In this document: one piece after another, positions 10,459 to 19,267 of the stretch
Numbering within the stretch: the first letter of the stretch is position 1
How the letters are laid out: each line of letters starts with the position of its first letter
From: Pyropia haitanensis
Taxonomy: Eukaryota > Rhodophyta > Bangiophyceae > Bangiales > Bangiaceae
Assembly (NCBI GenBank): GCA_008729055.1
Contig: SDUX01000189.1
Span: 1 to 43,270, forward strand
Length of the DNA: 43,270 nt
Direction of reading: 5' to 3'
Position numbers and translations under genes: made by a program
The notes under the pieces: generated by a model
What the model saw: the letters and a program-made list of their open reading frames with translations, nothing else
The model's database searches: none
What the model was told of the DNA's origin: nothing

Positions 10459-11060
10459 TCACAGGCCCTGCCCCGGTTTCACGTCTTTCAGCTCCATCGC
10501 CGTGGCCGGATCACGCATCATCTGAGCGACCACATTCTGCCGCTTCACATCCACGCGGTGGCGCAGGGTCAGGACAATCGCACCCACCATCGCAACCAGC
10601 AGGATCAGACCTGCAAGCTGGAAGATCAGGAAATACTGGTCATAAAGGATCAGCCCCAGCGCTTCGGTGTTGAAGCGCGTCGGATCCGTCACCTGCGTGC
10701 GCAGCCCTTCGGCGGCCGCATTGCTTTCCCAACTGCCAAACACCATCACGAATTGCATCAAGATGACCACGCCGATCAGCAGCGCCAATGGCATGTATTT
10801 GGCCATTTCCGCCTTCAGTTCGGCAAAATCGACATCCAGCATCATCACCACGAACAGGAACAGCACCGCGACCGCGCCCACGTAGACAATGATCAGCAGC
10901 ATCGCGACAAACTCAGCGCCAAGAAGCACGAAAAGCCCTGCGAGGACAGGAACGCCAGGATCAGCCAGAGAACCGAATGCACCGGGTTGCGGCTGATGAC
11001 GGTGAACAAGCCGCCCGTAATCACGCTAATGGCAAAAAGGTAAAAGGCAAAAACCGTCAT
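10459..11060 (-). CDS. nuoJ: NADH-quinone oxidoreductase subunit J, with one frameshift
   Basis: Membrane subunit of complex I (ND6 homologue), about 200 residues when read through. The N-terminal part, MTVFAFYLF onward, reads from ATG at 11060. The remainder, with the conserved [25 protein letters not shown] helix, is in another frame. The switch falls near 10940-10943, where one base appears to be missing (a single G where the frame needs two). The start overlaps the stop of the upstream decarboxylase-like gene by ATGA. Since NuoJ is needed for complex I and both halves are well conserved, a sequencing error is the simplest reading. Confidence 0.9.
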
Positions 11061-11455
11061 GCGTCACCTGTGTTTTCGTCAAAGACCTGACCGGCCAGAT
11101 CAAGCGCCCGCGTCATCGCGGGTAGCCCGGCAAAGACGCTGGTCTGGGCAATGGTTTCCTTGATGTGCTGCTCGGTCGCGCCCGCCTCAAGTGCGTGCCG
11201 CACCCGTCTGGCGAAAGACAGTATCCACCTGCGCGCCCTGCGTGGTCATGCCCGCGATGGTCAGCAAAAGCCGGGTTTTGGCATCCAGCCCGCCTTGTTG
11301 ACGGCATTGCCGAACATCATTTCCATCATGTCCTTGGGCATCGTGCCCATCATCGCCTCAAGACTTTTGGCGAAAACGCATCCACCGCCGGGAACGCTTT
11401 GGTCAGTTCCTGGGCCTGCTTGAACAGCGCTTCGAAGGGGTTGGAATCGGTTCAT
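11057..11455 (-). CDS. Carboxymuconolactone decarboxylase-family protein in the nuo operon, several frameshifts
   Basis: Read across four single-base indels (near 11437, 11365, 11300 and 11205; net zero), this gene gives about 132 residues. The start MNRF overlaps the nuoI stop and the end overlaps the nuoJ start, each by ATGA. The all-helical AhpD/CMD fold is suggested by the segments [50 protein letters not shown] and a final GLPAM-containing helix. The CxxC pair of the peroxidase-reducing AhpD group is not seen, so redox activity is doubtful. Its place between nuoI and nuoJ suggests a complex I accessory or assembly role; that is inference. The density of indels makes the exact protein sequence unreliable. 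Confidence 0.75.
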
Positions 11456-11945
11456 CGGTAAGGCGCATCCATCTCAAGGTTGCGCGCGATTCAGCTTCCC
11501 AACGCTCACCGTTTTCCAGGAGCTTTTCCTTGTCGTAGTAAAGCTCTTCCCGCGTTTCGGTCGAGAACTCGAAATTCGGCCCCTCGACAATCGCGTCGAC
11601 CGGACAGGCTTCCTGACAGAAACCGCAGTAAATGCACTTGGTCATGTCGATGTCATATCGCGTGGTGCGGCGGCTGCCGTCTTCGCGGGGCTCGGCATCA
11701 ATGGTGATCGCCTGCGCCGGGCAGATCGCCTCGCACAGCTTGCAGGCAATGCAGCGTTCTTCGCCGTTGGGATAGCGCCGCAGCGCGTGTTCGCCCCTGA
11801 ACCGGGGACTGAGGTAGCCCTTTTCATGCGGGTAATTCAGCGTCACCTTCGGTTTGAAGAAGTACCGCATGCCCAGCATGAAGCCCTTGATATAGTCGGT
11901 CAGCAGGAAGTATCCGGCTGCGCGGGAATAGTCGATGTTACTCAT
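11452..11945 (-). CDS. nuoI: NADH-quinone oxidoreductase subunit I, frameshift near the 3' end
   Basis: Peripheral-arm subunit carrying two [4Fe-4S] clusters (N6a and N6b). The two ferredoxin motifs are [12 protein letters not shown] (about residue 59) and [12 protein letters not shown] (about residue 98). After ...GERWEAE a single missing A (near 11490) shifts the frame. With it restored, the protein ends in a typical NuoI tail at TGA 11452, about 164 residues. Without it, translation would run 19 residues into the next gene and stop at 11403. ATG at 11945 gives the expected N terminus, [13 protein letters not shown]. It lies seven bases after nuoH. Confidence 0.93.
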
Positions 11946-11952
11946 ACCAACC

Positions 11953-12984
11953 TCACATCTGCCAACGGGCGTAGACGCCCCAGAACCATTCGAACTTCGC
12001 CGCGAACGCCACGAAGACCACCCAGAAGAGAGAGAACGGCAGGAACACTTTCCAGCCCAGGCGCATAAGTTGGTCGTAGCGGTAGCGCGGCGTGATTGCC
12101 TTCACCATCGAGAAGATGAAGAAGCAGAACAGCATCTTGATGAACATCCAGAAGAAGCCGTCCGGCAGGAATTCAACAGGCGACAGCCAACCGCCCAGGA
12201 ACAGAAGCGAAACCAGCGCGCACATCAGGACAACCGCGACAAGCTCGCCAATCATGAAAAGCAGGAAGGGGGTCGAGGAGTATTCTACCTGATAGCCCGC
12301 AACCAGCTCTGATTCCGCTTCCGGCAGGTCAAATGGCGGGCGGTTTGTCTCAGCAAGTGCTGAGATGAAGAACAGGATCAGCATCGGGAAGTGCGGCAGC
12401 CAGTACCAGCTGAGGATGCCCGCGCCATTCTGGCTGTTCACAATGCCCGTAAGGTTCATCGTTCCGGCGGAAATGATCACGCCAATGATGATTAGACCAA
12501 TGCTGACCTCGTAGGAAATCATCTGTGCGGCAGAGCGGAGCGAGCCGAGGAACGGATACTTAGAGTTCGACGCCCATCCGCCCATGATCACGCCGTATAC
12601 CTCAAGCGAGGAGATCGCGAACACGTAGAGAATGGCCACATTGATGTCCGCCAGCACCCAACCTTCGTTAAAAGGGATCACCGCCCAGGCAATCATCGCC
12701 ATCACGAAGGAAATCATAGGCGCGAGGAAGAACACCGCCCGATCCGCACCGGCGGGCACGACAACCTCTTTCACGATGTACTTCAGGAAGTCCGCAAAGG
12801 ACTGCAGCAGCCCAAAAACACCCACCACGTTGGGCCCTCGCCGGATCATCACGGCGGCCCAGATTTTGCGGTCGGCATACATCAGGAAGGCAAGCGCCAG
12901 AAGCAGCGGCACCACTAGGAGCAGGATCTGACCCACAATAACCAGCCCCATCCCGAGGCCTGTTTGCGTAAAGAATTCAGCCAT
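11953..12984 (-). CDS. nuoH: NADH-quinone oxidoreductase subunit H
   Basis: Membrane subunit (ND1 homologue) that forms the quinone chamber where the peripheral and membrane arms meet. It has 343 residues with eight to nine helices. The [11 protein letters not shown] motif is near residue 49. The acidic quinone-site loop ([19 protein letters not shown]) is near residue 220, and [13 protein letters not shown] lies near the C terminus. The frame is complete, with ATG at 12984 six bases beyond a small lipoprotein gene that separates it from nuoG. Confidence 0.97.
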   Translation of the reverse strand: MAEFFTQTGLGMGLVIVGQILLLVVPLLLALAFLMYADRKIWAAVMIRRGPNVVGVFGLLQSFADFLKYIVKEVVVPAGADRAVFFLAPMISFVMAMIAWAVIPFNEGWVLADINVAILYVFAISSLEVYGVIMGGWASNSKYPFLGSLRSAAQMISYEVSIGLIIIGVIISAGTMNLTGIVNSQNGAGILSWYWLPHFPMLILFFISALAETNRPPFDLPEAESELVAGYQVEYSSTPFLLFMIGELVAVVLMCALVSLLFLGGWLSPVEFLPDGFFWMFIKMLFCFFIFSMVKAITPRYRYDQLMRLGWKVFLPFSLFWVVFVAFAAKFEWFWGVYARWQM

Positions 12985-12990
12985 TGTCCC

Positions 12991-13374
12991 TCATACCGTC
13001 GGTATACCGCGTTCGGCGCAGTTTGCTGCGACGACTTCGGCGTCGATTGTCTTTATGCCGCGTGGCAAGCTCGGCGAGATCGTATAAACAGCATCGCCCC
13101 GCCAAATGCCACCCTCTTGACTGACATTTGTGCGCACATGTCTTGCGAATCCGTAGCCCCGGATGAGCGTATATTGCGCGGCTGCGCATTCGGCATAGTC
13201 TTCCACGTCCTGACCGCTCAGCGCGTTGGTCATCGCCACGTTGAACTGCACTAGGTCGCCATCCAGCAACGCCGTGTCTACCCCTTTGTATTCAGGGATA
13301 AAATCTGACGCCACCGGCACCCCCGGCTCACATGCCCCGAGTGCGACTGCAGCCAGGGCCAGCACCGCTCTCAC
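12991..13374 (-). CDS. Small lipoprotein of unknown function between nuoG and nuoH
   Basis: A 127-residue product with an N-terminal signal peptide ending in a lipobox-like LGAC near residue 15, so it is probably anchored in a membrane facing the periplasm. The mature part contains several cysteines (in CAAAQ and NCAERG) that could form disulfides. The start is GTG at 13374, overlapping the nuoG stop by GTGA, and the gene ends six bases before nuoH. No named family is recognised. Position and coupling place it in the nuo transcript, but a periplasmic lipoprotein would be an unusual complex I partner, so assembly or hitch-hiking are both open. Confidence 0.75.
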   Translation of the reverse strand: MRAVLALAAVALGACEPGVPVASDFIPEYKGVDTALLDGDLVQFNVAMTNALSGQDVEDYAECAAAQYTLIRGYGFARHVRTNVSQEGGIWRGDAVYTISPSLPRGIKTIDAEVVAANCAERGIPTV

Positions 13375-15385
13375 TCCGCCGCCATGGGTTTGGCAGCCCG
13401 TGCTGCCGCATTGGCCGAAAGCTCGGCCATGATCTCACTGGCGCGCGCAATGGGATTGGAGAGGTAGAAATCTTGGATCGCAGGCTGGAAAGGTGTGCTT
13501 TCCACCGTACCACGTGGCAGCGGTTGCCATTCGTTTTCCGGCACCTCATCCAAATTGCCAAGATGCGGGACATCCTTGACCAACTGCTTGCGCAGGGCGG
13601 CAATCGAGTCGTAGGGCAATGTGGCTTCCAGTTCAGCCGACAAGGCCCGCAGGATCGCCCAGTTTTCCTTCGCCTGACCCGGCGCAAAGCTCGCGCGCTG
13701 TGCCAGTTGCGGACGCCCTTCGGTGTTCACAAACAGTCCCGGCTCCTCGGTATAGGCCGCTGCAGGCAAGATGATGTCGCCCGGTGCGCGCCCCGGTCGC
13801 CGTGCGAGCCTTGATAGATCACGAAAGGCCCCGCCGGAATGTCGCCTTCATCAGCGCCCAGGTTGTAGATCACCTCTGCACCCAGCACTTGCGTGACGCC
13901 ACCTTCAGCGGTCGCATCCACATCCATCGCCCCAACGCGGCCCGCCGCCATATGCAGCACCATGAACGTGGACTTCGTGCTTTCTGCTAGCGCCATGGCT
14001 TCGGCCAGCACAGCCGCGCCATCTTCTCGCGCAAGCGCGCCTTGCCCAACGATGATCACCGAAGGTTTCTCGCCCACCGCGCTGTGATCCCGCTCCATCA
14101 AAGTGGTCATCATCGCAGGATCATCGGAGATGTGATTGTACTCAAAAGTCAGATCGACTGCCGGGCCGATCACACCCACATTGGCGCCGCGCGTCCAGGC
14201 CTTGCGAATGCGGGCATTCAGAACCGGCGCTTCCACCGCCGGGTTCGCCCCGATCAACATGATGGCCTCGGCGGTGTCCAGTTCCTCAACCGTCGCCGTC
14301 CCGACATACCCTGACCTGTTGCCGGCAGGCAGCTTCGCGCCATCCGTCCGGCATTCCACGGCGCCACCCTGCGCTTCGATCAGCGTTTTCAGCGCATATG
14401 CCGCTTCGACCGATACCAGATCACCGATCAGACCGCCGACCTTCTTGCCCTTCATCGCCGCCGCCGCAGCCGCAAGCGCCTCGGGCCATTCAACAGGGGT
14501 CAACTTGCCGTCCTTGCGGATATAGGGCTTGTCCAGACGCTGCCGCCGCAGACCGTCCCAGACAAAGCGTGTCTTGTCGGAAATCCATTCCTCGTTCACG
14601 CCATCATGGTTGCGGGGCAGGAAGCGCATGACTTCACGGCCCTTTGTGTCCACGCGGATGTTGGACCCCAGCGCGTCCATCACGTCGACGCTTTCGGTCT
14701 TGGTCAGTTCCCAAGGACGTGCGGTGAACGCATAGGGTTTGGAGACCAGCGCCCCCACCGGGCAGAGATCAATGATGTTGCCCTGCAGGTTCGAATCCAG
14801 CGTCTCGCCCAGATAGGACGTGATTTCTGCATCTTCACCGCGACCGGTCTGGCCCATTTTGGTGATACCCGCCACTTCGGTGGTGAACCGAACGCAGCGC
14901 GTGCAGGAGATGCAGCGCGTCATGTGGGTCTCGACCAATGGCCCCAGATCAAGGTCTTCGGTCGCCCGCTTCGGTTCGCGGTAGCGGCTGAAATCCACGC
15001 CATAAGCCATCGCCTGATCCTGCAGGTCACACTCGCCGCCCTGATCGCAAATCGGGCAATCCAGCGGATGGTTGATCAGCAGGAATTCCATCACCCCTTC
15101 GCGGGCCTTCTTGACCATGGGCGAGTTCGTCTTGACCACAGGCGGCTGGCCTTCTGGACCGGGCCGCAAATCGCGCACCTGCATCGCGCAGCTTGCGGCT
15201 GGCTTTGGCGGGCCACCAACAACCTCAACCAGACACATCCGGCAATTCCCGGCAATCGACAGGCGCTCATGATAGCAGAACCGTGGAATTTCGATCCCAG
15301 CCTGCTCGCAGGCCTGAATGAGGGTCATCGCCCCATCGGTTTCGATTTCCTTGCCGTCGATGACGATCTTTTTGAGGTCGCTCAT
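13371..15385 (-). CDS. nuoG: NADH-quinone oxidoreductase subunit G, with one frameshift
   Basis: Largest peripheral-arm subunit of complex I, carrying a [2Fe-2S] and several [4Fe-4S] clusters, followed by a molybdopterin-oxidoreductase-like domain that has lost its cofactor. The N-terminal [2Fe-2S] cysteines are in [19 protein letters not shown], then [18 protein letters not shown] and the [10 protein letters not shown] segment. One missing base near 13790, after [10 protein letters not shown], splits the frame; the continuation ([17 protein letters not shown]) runs to TGA at 13371. Reconstructed length is about 671 residues, normal for alphaproteobacterial NuoG. It is separated from nuoF by nine other genes. 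Confidence 0.95.
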
Positions 15386-15389
15386 AAGG

Positions 15390-15791
15390 TCACTTTGCTC
15401 TCAGTAACGAACCGATCCGGCTCGATTTTTGAATCTCTTCCAGTCCAAGCGCACAATAGCTTTGCGGGTCGGAAGTATCGACCCCTCTTCGTGCAAAAAA
15501 CGTCGCAGCCTTGGCCCTTAAGCGGTCCTTTTCAGCATCGCTGTCGGTATAGGCCTCAATCTCTGCGTCGGAGTAGCCCAGTGCTTTGGCCTGCTGCTCC
15601 AGATCACGCACATATCCGATAGCGCGCAGCATACGCGCACTGATGGTAGGGCAGTTTTTGCGCACGATATCGGCAATCCCAAGATCAAAGAGCGCATCGT
15701 CAATCTGCGCCACCTCCCGCAGTGGCGGTTTGGCACTGGCTGTACCGGCCAGCAGCGAAGCGGCCAACAGGGCGATTGAGAGAAGTCTCAT
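15390..15791 (-). CDS. DUF5333-type secreted protein
   Basis: A 133-residue product with a cleavable signal peptide ([19 protein letters not shown]). The ATG at 15791 was preferred over more upstream starts because GAGGA sits just before it and the signal peptide begins there. The mature part has the pattern CPTISAR...[23 protein letters not shown]...YCALGLEEI, which fits the uncharacterised DUF5333 family of Rhodobacteraceae. Two conserved cysteines suggest a disulfide in the periplasm. It directly precedes nuoG. A distant relative occurs at 18228-18629 in the same insert. Function unknown. The 116 bases upstream (15792-15907) contain a small hairpin (CGGGC/GCCCG) and no gene. Confidence 0.8.
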   Translation of the reverse strand: MRLLSIALLAASLLAGTASAKPPLREVAQIDDALFDLGIADIVRKNCPTISARMLRAIGYVRDLEQQAKALGYSDAEIEAYTDSDAEKDRLRAKAATFFARRGVDTSDPQSYCALGLEEIQKSSRIGSLLRAK

Positions 15792-15907
15792 ATGTCGTGT
15801 CCTCATGCGGTTCGGGCGCATTTGCCCGATTGCCACATGGATCCCAGTCCCTTTGCTATGCAATAACAGGTGCCTAACCCGTCCTAGCCGGCATCTTATT
15901 GCCGATT

Positions 15908-16240
15908 TCAGCGGTTGTCGCAAACCCCAGAAAAGATCAGCGTATTGTCCGTGATTGTCAGCGCTTCAGGCGGCGTGTCAGGGCCTACAGACCAGACGAT
16001 GTCCGAACTGCCAAAGTTCTCCACACAGTGGCTCACACCTGCGTGGCGTCCAGCCTCCCGCGCGCCATCCAGAGACCGCGCCACATCGCGGATGCGGACA
16101 GTGAACACGTCGCGCTGTCCATCGACTTTCTGCACCTTGGCGCGGAAGAAGTGACCGTCAAAAGCAATCCGGTTCTTGCTGTCGGTACATCCCACCAACA
16201 CGCCCAAGGCCACTACGGCTGCCACGGAAAAACTCTTCAT
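15908..16240 (-). CDS. Small lipoprotein of unknown function
   Basis: A 110-residue product whose N terminus is a lipoprotein signal peptide (AVVALGVLVGC), with the lipobox cysteine near residue 18. The mature part, about 92 residues, contains FRAKVQKVDGQRDVFTVRI and two more cysteines, which could pair. The ATG at 16240 overlaps the stop of the methyltransferase gene upstream (ATGA), so the two are probably translated from one message. No family is recognised. It belongs to the insert between nuoF and nuoG. Confidence 0.75.
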   Translation of the reverse strand: MKSFSVAAVVALGVLVGCTDSKNRIAFDGHFFRAKVQKVDGQRDVFTVRIRDVARSLDGAREAGRHAGVSHCVENFGSSDIVWSVGPDTPPEALTITDNTLIFSGVCDNR

Positions 16241-16950
16241 TTCTGAACCCTCGAATGTGTCGGGCGCTGCACCTTCGCCTTGTCGATCACGACAATCGAG
16301 TCGTGAATGTGCAACCCATTGAATTCCTGCCCAAGCTCCGGCAAAGCCAGCTCCTTTTTGCCGTGATACCAGCTATGCATGTCATCGACCATACGGCGCA
16401 GGGTATTAAAGAAATTGCCCGGCGCACGAAAGCCACCCCCAAACCGCGGATAGTAAGCGGTGTGCAGATCCTCAATCATGTAAGTGCCACCATCACTCAA
16501 CATCGGAAAAAGCACGCGCAGAGACTTCTCAACATGCGGCATGCGGTGGCTGCCGTCGTCCAGCACCACATCGACACCCCCCATTTCCGAGACCACCTTA
16601 GCCAGGAAGTCAGGATCGTCCTGCGATCCGATCCGTACCAAGCCTGACTGACCATCGTATTGGGCACAATCAGGATTGATATCGATCCCGCAAAGCACGG
16701 CATCAGGCCCAAGATATCTGCGCCACATCTGCAGGCTGCCGCCATTGTTAACACCGATCTCAAGGAATTTGACCGCCGAACCCCGGTAACGGCCGAAGTA
16801 ACGATCATAGAGCGGCAGGTAATGGTGCCATTTGTGGACCTTGACCCCTTCGTTGCCCGCATAGATGTCCAACAGATCGCCTTCAAAACCGTAACGCTCG
16901 CGAATGTCCGCCGCAACGTCACCGTCTTCGGGAAACCTGAACTTCTTCAC
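16237..16950 (-). CDS. Class I SAM-dependent methyltransferase (sugar O-methyltransferase-like)
   Basis: A 237-residue protein. The SAM-binding motif I appears as FLEIGVNNGGSLQMW near residue 63, followed by the acidic strand end GIDINPD near residue 88, and VDVVLDDGSH near residue 126. This order and the DDGSH motif resemble the O-methyltransferases acting on sugars in macrolide or glycopeptidolipid synthesis and the cephalosporin-hydroxylase-like group. The substrate cannot be told from sequence. Its location inside the nuo operon is odd: nothing around it makes a polysaccharide. A methylated complex I subunit, quinone-related substrate or unrelated passenger are all possible. The frame is complete and is coupled to the downstream lipoprotein gene. 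Confidence 0.8.
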   Translation of the reverse strand: MKKFRFPEDGDVAADIRERYGFEGDLLDIYAGNEGVKVHKWHHYLPLYDRYFGRYRGSAVKFLEIGVNNGGSLQMWRRYLGPDAVLCGIDINPDCAQYDGQSGLVRIGSQDDPDFLAKVVSEMGGVDVVLDDGSHRMPHVEKSLRVLFPMLSDGGTYMIEDLHTAYYPRFGGGFRAPGNFFNTLRRMVDDMHSWYHGKKELALPELGQEFNGLHIHDSIVVIDKAKVQRPTHSRVQK

Positions 16951-17010
16951 CTATGCCTCCTGCCCCGGTCGGGTTATCCCGTTTCCCTTCGTATCGGCGA
17001 AATCAACGCA

Positions 17011-17499
17011 TCAGGCAACAGCAGCCTGTCGGCACCCGTGGGTATGATGCATGGTCGCCGCACGCAGATGGTCCCAGCCGAAGGCGTGTTCACTGTCACC
17101 ATGCGCGTTGAGATGGGCCAGCCGGTCCAGTGCCTCTTCCAGCGAAGGCTGATGCCCAACTGGTACCCACCACATCACGAAATGCATTGATCCAAGCACC
17201 TCGAACCATTCCTGACGACGTTCGTAGAACTGCTTGTGGATCGTGCCCCAGACGAACTTTTCCAGGGTCTCCACGCTTTCCCAAACACTCAGGTTTGGGA
17301 TAAACAGCGGATCGCCATCAATGGCGGTGTCTGTATTCCCAGCGCCACTTTCACCTTCCATCATCCATTGAAAGCCCGGCATCCGCTTGGCCAATCCATT
17401 GATCCGATCAAGGTTTGCCATGAACTCAGCCACGCGTGGGTCATCTTGCGGTGCCACCAGACGCCCCACGTTGAGTTCCGCCAAATGCATGTCTTTCAT
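17011..17499 (-). CDS. DUF3291-type protein, copy 1
   Basis: A 162-residue cytoplasmic protein. Starting at ATG 17499 gives MKDMHLAELNVGRL with GAGAGGAAAA just upstream; longer readings run into the preceding gene and were rejected. The family pattern is clear: LAELNVG, NLDRINGLAKRMPGFQWMM, NLSVWESVETLEKFVW, FVMWWVPVGHQPSLEEAL. DUF3291 proteins have a dimeric alpha/beta-barrel fold like small monooxygenases, but no activity is established. A second copy lies at 17740-18231, with one small membrane protein between them. The start overlaps the stop of that gene by ATGA. Confidence 0.85.
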   Translation of the reverse strand: MKDMHLAELNVGRLVAPQDDPRVAEFMANLDRINGLAKRMPGFQWMMEGESGAGNTDTAIDGDPLFIPNLSVWESVETLEKFVWGTIHKQFYERRQEWFEVLGSMHFVMWWVPVGHQPSLEEALDRLAHLNAHGDSEHAFGWDHLRAATMHHTHGCRQAAVA

Positions 17500-17735
17500 C
17501 GTCTTTTCCTCTCGCGCAGCGGTGCCACACCGTCCAATGCCTTGCGCAGAAACGCAATCGTCAGGTTCCCGCCGACGAACACCAGCCCCACAACCGCAGC
17601 ATAGGCCCAGATCGGCACGATCCCGTAGGTGATCGCCTGATGCGTGGCCCAAATGGGCACGCCGAAAACGCCCAACGTCAGCAGCGCAGCGATCAGGCTC
17701 AGCGTGCCATCCCAAATATTCTTCAGAACACCCAT
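17496..17735 (-). CDS. Small membrane protein between the two DUF3291 genes
   Basis: A 79-residue product with two predicted transmembrane helices (about residues 12-32 and 39-62) and a basic C terminus (LRERKRR), which would stay in the cytoplasm. ATG at 17735 lies four bases after the stop of the upstream DUF3291 gene, and its own stop overlaps the next start, so the three genes form a coupled set. No family is recognised. A membrane anchor for the flanking DUF3291 proteins is a simple guess without direct evidence. Confidence 0.75.
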   Translation of the reverse strand: MGVLKNIWDGTLSLIAALLTLGVFGVPIWATHQAITYGIVPIWAYAAVVGLVFVGGNLTIAFLRKALDGVAPLRERKRR

Positions 17736-17739
17736 CCGA

Positions 17740-18231
17740 CTATCCGCAGGCCTTGGTTTGCCAAAGCTGCGCCTCTTTCAAGTGCTGCCAGCCAAAGGCG
17801 TGGTCTGTGGGTCCATGAGCCTCAAGATGGCGAAACCGCGCCATCGCCTCGGACATGTCCGGGCGATGCCCCACGGGCACCCACCACATTGCGAGGCGCA
17901 ACACCGCCCCCATGTCGTACCATTCCGACTTCCGGTCATAGAAGCGTTTATGAACAGTATTCCAGACAAAATGCTCCAGGCTCGCCACGTCTTCCCAGAC
18001 ACTCAGCGTTGAGGCCAGCCGTGGATGCGCATCCATTGGACCTACGGGGTCATTCTGGGCTTTTTCCATTTCGTCTTCTGGCATCATCCAGACAAAACCG
18101 GGGCTGCGCATTGCCGCCCCGTTCACCAGATCGAGGCCATTGACGAAATCCTGTACGCGGGGGTCGTCCCAGTCGTACTTGAGGATACCCAGGTTCAACT
18201 CTGCAAGATGTTGACCCGCAGGCTGTCTCAC
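17740..18231 (-). CDS. DUF3291-type protein, copy 2
   Basis: A 163-residue protein sharing the whole pattern of copy 1: HLAELNLGIL, NGLDLVNGAAMRSPGFVWMM, STLSVWEDVASLEHFVWNTVHKRFYDR, AMWWVPVGHRPDMSEAM and HAFGWQHL. Sequence identity between the copies is high in these blocks and low between them, which indicates an old tandem duplication rather than a recent one. The start is GTG at 18231, overlapping the stop of the preceding secreted-protein gene (GTGA). The function of the family is not established. Confidence 0.85.
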   Translation of the reverse strand: MRQPAGQHLAELNLGILKYDWDDPRVQDFVNGLDLVNGAAMRSPGFVWMMPEDEMEKAQNDPVGPMDAHPRLASTLSVWEDVASLEHFVWNTVHKRFYDRKSEWYDMGAVLRLAMWWVPVGHRPDMSEAMARFRHLEAHGPTDHAFGWQHLKEAQLWQTKACG

Positions 18232-18629
18232 TGTCCCGACACTTCCAACAATTGCCCCAGTGCCGTCCCCTCTCTTGCCTCCGCAGCGCCGGCGGCGCAG
18301 AAAGCTGCATCGGGGCTCTCTTCTTTAAGGCCATACTTGTGCATCAGTGCGTCAAAAAAGGGCTCGTAGCCTTCTGGCGGGATCGGTGCAAAGGCTTGAT
18401 CAATCTTGTCAGTTCGATAGCCCCGCTCAGCATACTCCGCCAAAAGCGCCTGCTGATGCCGATCAAAGGCCGCCTCATCAAAGCTCAAAACCGTGCAGTC
18501 CCGGGCGAACAAACGGGCCACGATCTCTTCGAAGCTGGCTTTGATCGCGAATTCCGGCGCGGGTGCCTGTTCATCTGCCAAAGCGCTTCCCGCGCTCAGT
18601 CCAAGGCAGAGGCAGAGAGCGCCGCGCAT
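18228..18629 (-). CDS. Secreted protein, distant DUF5333 relative
   Basis: A 133-residue product with an N-terminal signal peptide (MRGALCLCLGLSAGSALA). The mature part starts acidic and contains ARLFARDCTVL, EYAERGYRTDKIDQAF and AFCAAGAAEAREGTALGQLL. The two-cysteine layout, the Tyr-rich middle and the FCxxGxxExxxGTxxGxLL ending match the protein at 15390-15791, suggesting homology; I place it near DUF5333 with moderate confidence. It overlaps the downstream DUF3291 gene and lies one base from the MAPEG gene upstream. Probably periplasmic; function unknown. Confidence 0.7.
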   Translation of the reverse strand: MRGALCLCLGLSAGSALADEQAPAPEFAIKASFEEIVARLFARDCTVLSFDEAAFDRHQQALLAEYAERGYRTDKIDQAFAPIPPEGYEPFFDALMHKYGLKEESPDAAFCAAGAAEAREGTALGQLLEVSGQ

Positions 18630-18630
18630 C

Positions 18631-19041
18631 TCAGATAAAGACAGCGTAAAGCGCCGTCACCGCCATGAAAATGATCATCAACCAGCCAAATCCAAAACAA
18701 GCCGAGCGGAGCGGCTGGTTTTCAGTCCGGATATGGACAAAGGCCATGGCAAGCCGCGATAGCAGAAAGACGCTTGCAAAGATGTTCACCAGCAGCGGCG
18801 ACGCACCAGCCAGGATCGCGGCAAGTGTTGTGGCCAGAAACGCAGGTGAGGTTTCAACCGCATTCTGGAACGCCCGCTCTCGCCGGTAGACAGGCTCACT
18901 GTAATCACGTTTGGGCTTGCCGCAATCGCAGCGCTTCTCAGGTGTCCGCCCACGGGTGGAGATCATCGACAGCGCGATCATCAACAGGCCCCAGAGCGCG
19001 AGCGATGCGATGGCGTGGCTGTAGGCGTCAAAGATTTCCAT
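18631..19041 (-). CDS. MAPEG family membrane protein
   Basis: A 136-residue integral membrane protein with four hydrophobic segments (about residues 10-28, 66-84, 86-104 and 116-135). The segment VYRRERAFQNAVETSPAFLATTL carries the Arg/Asn/Glu signature of the MAPEG superfamily (membrane-associated proteins in eicosanoid and glutathione metabolism). An inserted cytoplasmic loop contains CDCGKP, a possible metal or redox site not usual for the family. Substrate unknown; bacterial members often have glutathione-dependent transferase or peroxidase activity. The start shares one base with the stop of the coiled-coil gene upstream (TAATG). Confidence 0.82.
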   Translation of the reverse strand: MEIFDAYSHAIASLALWGLLMIALSMISTRGRTPEKRCDCGKPKRDYSEPVYRRERAFQNAVETSPAFLATTLAAILAGASPLLVNIFASVFLLSRLAMAFVHIRTENQPLRSACFGFGWLMIIFMAVTALYAVFI

Positions 19042-19265
19042 TAGCCTTCTACCAGATCCAGGCGTTTTTCGATACGCGTGACGCGCGCATCCAGCCGATC
19101 AAGGCGCTGTTTGATCAAGGCCTGCCCTTCTTCCAGATGCGGAATACGACGGTTCATCGCCTGCAGTTCGTCCCCTATATCATGTATATCCGCCCGCAAG
19201 TCTGCCAGCGTGCGCTCAAACTTGCGCATGTATTCCAGGATGAGGCTGGCGTTGTCGTCGGTCAT
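19041..19265 (-). CDS. Short coiled-coil protein
   Basis: A 74-residue, highly charged product without a signal peptide or membrane segment. From about residue 8 to the end it follows a heptad pattern (ILEYMRKFERTLADLRADI, then LDRLDARVTRIEKRLDLVE), so it should form a long alpha-helical coiled coil, probably an oligomer. It starts two bases after the nuoF stop and shares a base with the MAPEG start, so it is translated with both. Function unknown; it could bridge partners in the nuo unit. Confidence 0.75.
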   Translation of the reverse strand: MTDDNASLILEYMRKFERTLADLRADIHDIGDELQAMNRRIPHLEEGQALIKQRLDRLDARVTRIEKRLDLVEG

Positions 19266-19267
19266 GG

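Noticed and set aside
15792..15923. Extended N terminus of the DUF5333 protein
   Set aside because: It adds a basic, non-conserved stretch before a perfect signal peptide; GAGGA lies directly before ATG 15791.
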